Both the position numbers and the translations under genes were made by a program. Positions 57,820 through 64,000 of a stretch of DNA of 64,000 nucleotides are shown piece by piece. Under the pieces are notes generated by a model. That model was not told the origin of the DNA and ran no database searches. It worked only from the letters and a program-made list of their open reading frames with translations. Location of the stretch: NCBI GenBank assembly GCA_025403435.1, contig CM046333.1, positions 35,361,521 to 35,425,520 of the forward strand, given 5' to 3'. The stretch is from Artocarpus heterophyllus (taxonomy: Eukaryota > Streptophyta > Magnoliopsida > Rosales > Moraceae). Positions within the stretch are counted from its first letter, which is position 1, and each line of letters begins with the position of its first letter.

Positions 57820-58340
57820 TAATTATAATAAAATGATGAATTTCGTTTATATTGTTGACTCTTTTGATATCTGGCATGCACGTTTAGCACATTTAATTTT
57901 TAAAGCATTGAAATTCATGTCAAAACATGGTTTAATAACTTGTAAAAATGATAGGCATGAGAAATATGAAATTTGTGTACAAGCAAAGATGATAAAGAAA
58001 CCTTTTCCTAAAACTTAACATAGTAAACAATATTGGATTTTTTGCATTTCGATATTTGTGAACATAATAGAATTTGACTGGAGGAGGACAAGGATAATTT
58101 ATCAATTTCATTGATGATTGTTATATATTTACATATGTGTATCTTATAAAAAAAAAGATGAAGCTATTGATAAGTTTAAACTTTTCAAAGCTAAAGTTAA
58201 GAACTAAAAGGCAAGAAAGAACAAAATAGTTGAAAATGATAGAGGTAGTGAATATTTTTCTAATGAGTTTAATGCCATATGTGAAGATCATGGTATTATT
58301 CACCAAAAATCTACACCTTTTACTCCTCCATAAATGGTTT
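57820..58340 (+). pseudogene. copia GAG-pre-integrase and integrase core remnant
   Basis: DIWHARLAHLIFKALKFMSK and CVQAKMIKKPFPKT form the GAG-pre-integrase block (WH.RLGH....L), with the second HHCC-type Cys pair as C..QAK. Then KDEAIDKFKLFKAKVKN, NDRGSEYFSNEFNAICEDHG and IIHQKSTPFTPP give the integrase D..G.E(Y/F) region. Stops before and within show decay. Confidence 0.85.
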
Positions 58341-58989
58341 GCTGAAAGGAAAATAGAACCTTCATAGATTCAAGTTTTATACAGCTTAATGTTACATTGC
58401 CGAGCAATTTGTGGGGGAAGCCTACTACGTGTCATGTTCATAGTAGGATTCTTTCAATGAAAACACATGTATCTTCATATAAAGTATGGAAAGGGAGAAA
58501 ACCTAATTCGATGTATTTAAGGGTGTGGGGGCTTTTTACCCTTCTATAAAGTGCATAACAATAAAGCAACAAAGTTAGGTGCAAGAGGAATTAAGAGTAT
58601 TTTCTTGGGATATGCTGAAAATTCTAAGGCATATAGGTTATTAAATTTAGATTTTAGTGTAAATATGGAATCAAAAGATGTTGAATTTATTAAAAATAAA
58701 TTTAACAATGATTCTACCACTGAATTGGAATATAGTATTGGTCAACAATATGACTTAGCTCTCGCTTCCTCTACTAATAATAAAAGAAAAGAATCTATGA
58801 CACTATTTGAGCTGAGGAGTCACTGTGAAAGTAAAGAAAAAAACATTACCTTTTGATTTTATTTCATCTCTAGCTTTAGCCTTTTTGGTTAAAGGAGATA
58901 GAAATAGTATGCCTAACAAAGTATCGTTTAGTATTAAAGAAGATCTAACTACATTTAGTGAAGCCATGTCATCTAGATATATATGTTTC

Positions 58990-59862
58990 TTATTGGAGAG
59001 ATGCTGTAAATGATGAAATGGCTTCAATTATGTCTAATCAAACATTGATCTTGTTTTATCTTCCTCCAGGATCGAAATCGAGAAGTAACAAGTGGGTGTT
59101 TATAAGAATGTACAATACCGATAGGTCTATATAGACCTTTAAGACTAGATTAGTAGCTAAAGGTTTTTAACAGAAATGTGGTATAGACTACTTTAATAAT
59201 AAATATGCTCCGACAACTACACTAACTTCTATAGGAGTGCTATTTGCTATTGTATCAATATATAATTTACATGTGTGCTAAATGGATGTGAAGACAACTT
59301 TTTCTAATAGTGATTTTGATGAAAAAATTTATATGGAACAACCCAAAGGTTTTGTGTTGCCTGGAAATAAAAAGAAAGGATGTTGGTTAGTCAAGTCAAT
59401 TTATGGTTTAAATCAAGCACCAAAATAGTGACATGAGAAGTTTAATTCTATAGTTTTATCACATGGATTTAAACATAATAATACCAATAAATGTATTTGT
59501 TTTAAATTTACAAATTATTTTGGTGTAATTATTCGTTCATATGTTAATGACTTGCTTATTTTTGGAACAAATATGGAAAGGGTTAATGCCACAAAGAGGT
59601 ATTTAGCTTCACAGTTTAAGATGAAAGATTTTGGTGAAGTAGATATTTTCATAGCTGTAAAAGTGAAGGAGCATAGCGGAGGTTACCCATTGTATCAATT
59701 TTATTTCATTGAGAAAGTGTTTTTAAATTCAATCATTTGAATTTCAAAGAGGCGACTACCCCATATGACTCTGGTATTAAATAACTAGAAAATACTGACA
59801 AAGCAATTGCACAGCTTGAATATGCTAGTGTGATTGGTAATCTAATGTATCCTATACATTGT
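58990..59862 (+). pseudogene. copia reverse transcriptase remnant, RNase H start
   Basis: RT motifs in order: MASIMSNQTL, NKWVFIRMYNT, TRLVAKGF, MDVKTTFSNSDFDEKIYMEQ, PKGFVLPG, LVKSIYGLNQAPK, then after stops SHGFKHNNTNKCICF, YVNDLLIFGTN and FKMKDFGEVDIFIAVKV. The polymerase box YVDD is YVND, so the second catalytic Asp is kept and the first is lost. Sequence ends in YASVIGNLMYPIHC, the start of RNase H. Confidence 0.88.
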
Positions 59863-59865
59863 GGA

Positions 59866-60075
59866 TCTTTTTGGTGGAAGAAATTTCACTCATTGTAAAG
59901 AAATTATTTTTCCTTCTCACCGTCCTCATGATCACTTACATTGTAGATCCTAAGTTGAAGGGACTTCTGGAATTGAAAGAAGATGATTCCGAAAAGGTGA
60001 AGTTTGCAAGAAAGAAGCGAAACGATGATGAAGTGATGCACCAGGGTCACATTGTCAATTCTCTCTCAGATATGT
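59866..60075 (+). pseudogene. Second copia gag fragment
   Basis: About 190 bp are closely similar to 54965-55134: GAAATTATTTTTCCTTCTCA, GATCA(T/C)TTACATT, GAAAAGGTGAAG, GCAAGAAAGAAGCGA and GATGAAGTGATGC recur in order. Here the gag text runs uninterrupted into GTCACATTGTCAATTCTCTC, which shows the sequence before the 1.48-kb insertion in the first copy. Confidence 0.85.
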
Positions 60076-60300
60076 TGCGGGTAAATTTTTGTATTTATAT
60101 GTAGATACTATATTTCCTAACCATTTGTGATGTTGTCGGTGTCCGTGAAGCCTTTTAGAGTCACCGGTAAATTTTTTTATTTGCATATAAATATAATAAT
60201 TATATGTAAATATTGTTTTTTCTGTCCACTAATGAGGTCGTGGGTAAATTTTACTATTTACATTTAAATATTGTATTTTCTAGCTGCTGTTAGTGCCGAT
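60076..60300. repeat. Three degenerate repeats, period about 83 bp
   Basis: (C/T)(C/G)GGTAAATTTT..TATTT, then (T)ATAT(G)TA(A)AT(A)TT.T(A)TTTTCT-like text, starts near 60077, 60160 and 60243. Non-coding. Confidence 0.5.
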
Positions 60301-61399
60301 GAGGAGGAGAGAGGTAGAGAGGAGAAAGAGATAAGAGTATTTTGGGGTTTTTATTCTCAATTTCTTATGATGTATTATTTATTACACATTATGAAAACAT
60401 ATGACAATATTATTTTTTTAATTCTTAGCTCAAAAATACTATTTGGCTCCTTCCCCTTAATTCAGGGATTAATCTCACAGGTGCCCTCAAATTTTAGGGT
60501 CATTCTTATTTTGTCACTTGAACCTTAAAAACTCTCATTTATTTGTTGAATTTTAAATTAGTCCCGCCCAACTCCTTCCATTAAAATTTCTGTTGAAAAC
60601 TGATGGAAAAATAGGAAACTAATGTCACTTGGCCTTTTGTTGTTAGAATTTATGATTTCGAAAATAAACCAAAAAAAAAAAAAGACCAAATCATCTCTCT
60701 TAATTTATTCCAACATATTGGCGACCTGTTAAATTTTGCTTGTGATGTAAAAACCACTTTTCAAAGATTGCTAATGTTTGGTTTATGAAAAAGACTGTAG
60801 AACTACAACATAGGCGAGAAACATTTTATCTGGATACATTATAAAATATTGCTTATATATTATATGTGCATAATTGGTGAATTTTTGACAGCACATAACA
60901 TAGTATATATAATAGTAGTTTGAATTTATTCATATCGTTATCAAATTAAAAAATTTATTGATTCAATCTTGAGTAATTTATCTAATTATATATGCATGTA
61001 ATGTGTTATTTATATAGATTTCATTCATACTGCTAATTATTATTATTTTTTTTTCTTTTTTCCTAGTATATAGGTATAAGCACATTTTCAAATCACGTGT
61101 GTTTTCTTTAATTTTAACATTAGCATTCATCAACGTTAGAGAGCCAAGGCTTAAAAACTGTGAATGGATATGGGGGATAATTACGAGGAAGTTCACGTGC
61201 AGAGGCAGTTCAATTTTATATAGCATAGTAACATAAATACGGGTATATCATCATATCATATAATAGGTATGAACTGTCGCAGGGCAATTGAAGAAGGGCT
61301 CTGCCATAAACGTGAAACTCAGAACTTGGAATTAATGAACTTGTTCCAATTAAATTCTTACATGCCTTTATGGACATATATACATGCATATAATCACTT
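60301..61399. other. A/T-rich intergenic DNA, no gene seen
   Basis: 60480-60700 has text (CCCTCAAATTTTAGGGTCAT, TTGTCACTTGAACC) common in plant long-TIR repeats, but no partner end was identified. Nothing else recognised. Confidence 0.5.
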
Positions 61400-61402
61400 T
61401 AA

Positions 61403-61580
61403 TAGGGTGTTTGTAAGGGTGGTGAGAACTAGTGGTGGGAACCACTTTTACTGTACTATGTGAGAGTTTTATACTGTAGTATATTTTTTTATTGTTACTG
61501 TAGCATATGAGAGCTTTACACTGTTTATAACTGAGATTGTGGTGGGAACTGAGTGGTTCCCACCACTGCCAAACACCCTC
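61403..61580. mobile_element. Tourist-like (PIF/Harbinger) MITE, 178 bp
   Basis: Terminal repeats TAGGGTGTTTG and CAAACACCCTC are inverted (10 of 11), and both sides are flanked by TAA (61400-61402, 61581-61583), the target triplet of PIF/Harbinger elements. A longer inner inverted repeat GTGGTGAGAACTAGTGGTGG / CCACCACTGCC also occurs. Interior words TATGTGAGAGTTTTATACTG and GCATATGAGAGCTTTACACT are shared with other copies in this window. Confidence 0.85.
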
Positions 61581-61822
61581 TAAATTTTGGTGTTCCCTCA
61601 CCAGCATGTTTTCCCGTTATGCCCTGCCCGCTACACTAGTATTGCGAAAATGACGAGACATCTGTGCATGGACAAAGCGCTTCCTCTTATTGATTTAACC
61701 GACAAAAAAATACCTGCAATGTTCTTTACGAATAAAACAAAATAACCAAAATATGCAACTAGCTAACACTTGCAATGCTCTACTCATAATTGTGCATAAC
61801 AAATATTAAAAGCTACAGACTT

Positions 61823-61850
61823 TTCTTCTTCTTCTTCTTCTTCTTCTTCT
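61823..61850. repeat. (TTC)n microsatellite
   Basis: Pure TTC run of about 28 bp followed by a T run. Confidence 0.95.
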
Positions 61851-61984
61851 TTTTTTTTAACATAAAAGATTTTTGTTGGTGTCAGTCCTTGAACTACTAA
61901 TATCATAACAGTTTGGTGCCTAAACTTTGTTTATTTAACAAATTAAATATACTTTTAACATTGGTTTTGCAGTTTATATCAATG

Positions 61985-62290
61985 ACCATAAATTGAGATG
62001 AATTTTACAATATTAATAATGATCGCAATTATGACTTAAAATTTTACAAAAATAATCGTGTAAAGAGCAAAAAGTTATATTCTATGCACATAAAAATTAT
62101 TGAAAAATTGAGCATTTCATGTATAACGTGATTGCTTTTGCGCGTAAAAGTGATTGCTTTTGTAAAATTTCAGGTTATACATGATAGACATGCAATTATC
62201 TCTATTAGATTTTGAAAATTTGTCATCGCCAGCTTCAGGGACTAAAATCTAGGGACCAGTTTGTCACTTAGAAAGTTCAAACTCTAAAAA
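61985..62290. repeat. Duplicated non-coding sequence, copy A
   Basis: Shares ATTTTACAA.AA.AATC..GT, GCACAT.AAAA..ATTGAAA, GCTTTTGTAAAATTT, TGA(T)(A/G)GACATGC and AAAAATTTGTCATC-type words with copy B at 62.42-63.33 kb. Ends with TTCAGGGACTAAAAT and TAGGGACCAGTTTGTCA. Confidence 0.65.
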
Positions 62291-62419
62291 TGATATCTAG
62301 AGAAGTTATGAAAACTATCTATGCATTTTGAAAGTTTAGAAAGCTGTAAAACTCACCATAAATGAACGATAGATTTTTAAATATTAATAAAAGTAATCAC
62401 ATAATCCTTGCCCGATGAT

Positions 62420-63330
62420 TTAACATTTTACAAGAAGAATCAATCACGTGAGGAGGAAAACGTGACACTCAGTGCACATCAAAACAATTGAAAGAAAGAA
62501 AAGAAAAATTTTGCACGTGAAATGATGCTTTTGTAAAATTTTAGGGTTAATTTCACAATTGATCCTTGTGGTTTACTCTCAGTCCTATATTAGTTCCTGA
62601 CATTACAAAAGTCTCATTCTGGCCTCTAATCTTTTAGTTTATTTTAGATTTAGTACCTCTATCAGTTTGATGTCAAATATCTAACAGAATATTCTTAAAA
62701 TGTTCAAATTTAGTCCCTCATGTATTGCTTTATTTACTTTTGGTCCTTCTATAACAATTAAGAGTTATTGAGAACTAAAATTTCAAAAATCTAAAGTGAA
62801 AATTAAATATAATATTTTAATGCATGTAATTAAAAAACAGATTTATCATAGTGTAAGCAAGATGAATTTTAATTTAAAAGCAGATAAGTTGAATTTTTAA
62901 TACTAGTATATGAGTATTAGATTAGGGACTAAATGTGAAACAAAATAATAGATTAGGGACTAAAAGTGAAACAAAGTAATAGAATAAAGATCAAAATGGA
63001 ACATTTTAAGATCATTCTATTTAATATTTAACAGTAAATTGATGGAGGGACCAGATTGAAGCAAACTAAAAGATTAAGGATCAAAATAGAACTTTTGAAA
63101 TGTTAGGGATTAAATGGACTAAGGATAAATTTCAAGAACCATTTGTGAAATTAATCCAAAACTTAAATAAGCTTACAAGTGATGGACATGCGACTGCCTC
63201 AATTACCTTTCAAAAATTTGTCATCAATTTTATTGTCAACGACTAAAACTGCCACATAAAATTTACTTCCGGGACTAAATCCAAAAAAAAAAAACAAAAA
63301 AAGAAAAAAAGCCTAGGGGTCATTTTGTTA
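62420..63330. repeat. Duplicated non-coding sequence, copy B, split by a nested element
   Basis: Same blocks as copy A, but 614 bp are inserted between GCTTTTGTAAAATTTTA and the block leading to GATGGACATGCGACTGCC. Confidence 0.65.
62544..63157. mobile_element. Mutator-like MITE with long TIRs (614 bp), nested
   Basis: The left end GGGTTAATTTCACAATTGAT and reverse-complemented right end GGATTAATTTCACAAATGGT match, and the similarity goes on for over 100 bp (TTAGT/TTAGT, CATTACAAAAGT/CATTTCAAAAGT, CTAATCTTTTAGTTT/TTAATCTTTTAGTTT). The flanks AAAATTTTA (62535-62543) and AAAACTTAA (63158-63166) agree at 7 of 9. Comparison with copy A confirms the insertion point. No coding capacity. Confidence 0.75.
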
Positions 63331-64000
63331 GTTAAAAAAGTTCTGACTCGAAAATATGACCCTTTTTCTGCAAAAAAATAAAAAATAAAAAAAATAAATA
63401 AATAAACAGACAAAATTTTAAAAAACAAGAAATCATGAAAACTAACCCAACACGATGAAAATTAGGAACGCGCTGAGCAGAACTGAGTCTTGAAAAACCA
63501 CCTTGTAAGGAGAGGGTGCTCAAGCGGCTATAAACCCACAAAGCCAAAACTCTTACTCAAGGGGTATGTGAGAGAGAGTTAAAATGTTACGAATAAATTT
63601 TTTAGGCTATATGACAATACTCTCTACCCCATTCAATTTCAAAGTCTTCACAAATTTCTTTTCTGCCATTATTGCTATTGAGAATTTTGAAACGAAATAC
63701 ATGCATGAGGAGACTGTTACGTTGGAGGGTGAATAATGTTTCTTTTTTTTTTTTCTCTTTTCTTTTGTTGGTTATTATCCTTTTTGTATCTCGTCTTTTA
63801 GCGCAATATTGCATCAATACTCTGTTATTTGAAAATTAATAAAGAAATACCTCATGACTTTAAAAAAAATATCATGATGATATATTAAAATCATGTTTTA
63901 GGACATGAAATTTCCTACTCATTCTTTTATAAATAAATCTCAAATAAATTTGCAATGCTCATGGCGCTCACAAATTGACACGTCCAACTTTCCTTGATGA
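63331..64000. other. A/T-rich DNA, no gene seen
   Basis: Short minus frames at 63.24-63.82 kb are Phe/Lys-rich products of homopolymer runs. Confidence 0.6.

Larger units (their letters stand above)
54912..59862 (+). mobile_element. Ty1/copia retrotransposon, internal region, inactive
   Basis: Plus strand order is gag (54912-55134, continued 56616-57060), zinc-knuckle remnant, protease, GAG-pre-integrase, integrase and reverse transcriptase, i.e. copia order. The RNase H part stops at about 59862 (IGNLMYPIHC), where a second gag fragment begins. The copy is interrupted by a 1.48-kb insertion and a small MITE and has many stops and shifts. Two catalytic motifs are altered (protease DSRA, RT YVND). 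Confidence 0.9.

Overview
The window is nuclear DNA of a flowering plant, most likely a woody eudicot. It is A+T-rich, its genes have GT-AG introns, and most of it is transposon debris of typical plant families (Ty3/gypsy, Ty1/copia, CACTA, hAT, Mutator-like, Tourist-like MITE). No RNA gene, CRISPR array or prokaryotic feature was seen.

Two host genes can be supported, both on the minus strand. The first (coding part 20931-29347, 5' leader exon near 30.7-31.0 kb) encodes a FAB1-type phosphatidylinositol-3-phosphate 5-kinase of the class without a FYVE finger (FAB1C/FAB1D class). It has twelve coding exons, a Cpn60/TCP-1-like middle domain and a C-terminal lipid-kinase domain. Its splice sites and conserved blocks are intact, but the frame is broken at twelve places, each best explained by one extra base, and eleven of them lie between 21.7 and 23.75 kb. 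Removing one base at each place gives 4956 nt, exactly 1652 codons. The second gene (52813-53753) is a small three-exon gene that open-reading-frame finding alone misses. It encodes a 122-residue secreted cysteine-rich peptide very like EPF2/EPFL7, the stomatal patterning factors, and is fully in frame.

Layout: 1-3995, inactive Ty3/gypsy element on the minus strand cut by the window edge, with one 650-bp LTR; 5.6-6.0 kb, GC-rich island; 6.2-9.7 kb, A/T-rich DNA with a degenerate ~165-bp tandem array and a copia-type LTR at 7.03-8.1 kb; 10.85-12.13 kb, long-TIR Mutator-like element with a GC-rich core; 14.5-18.3 kb, decayed CACTA element (minus strand); 18.3-19.9 kb, truncated hAT element abutting it; 20.9-31.0 kb, the FAB1 gene with a 262-bp solo LTR in one intron; 34.0-35.4 and 40.26-41.28 kb, two more long-TIR elements with GC-rich cores; 35.5-35.9 kb, diverged tandem duplication; 36.1-36.5 and 46.0-46.8 kb, two inverted copies of one transposon; 43.1-45.2 kb, copia-type LTR; 48.2-48.7 kb, hAT-like non-autonomous element; 52.8-53.8 kb, EPF2-like gene; 54.3-60.1 kb, broken Ty1/copia element with a nested 1.48-kb insertion and a second gag fragment; 60-63.3 kb, small repeats including a clear Tourist-like MITE and a Mutator-like MITE nested in a duplicated sequence.

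The two genes are not obviously linked in function. FAB1 makes PI(3,5)P2 for endosome and vacuole traffic, and the EPF peptide is an extracellular signal. The most useful points for a second look are the unannotated EPF2-like gene, the insertion-only frame breaks of FAB1, and the three GC-cored long-TIR elements that may carry captured host sequence.
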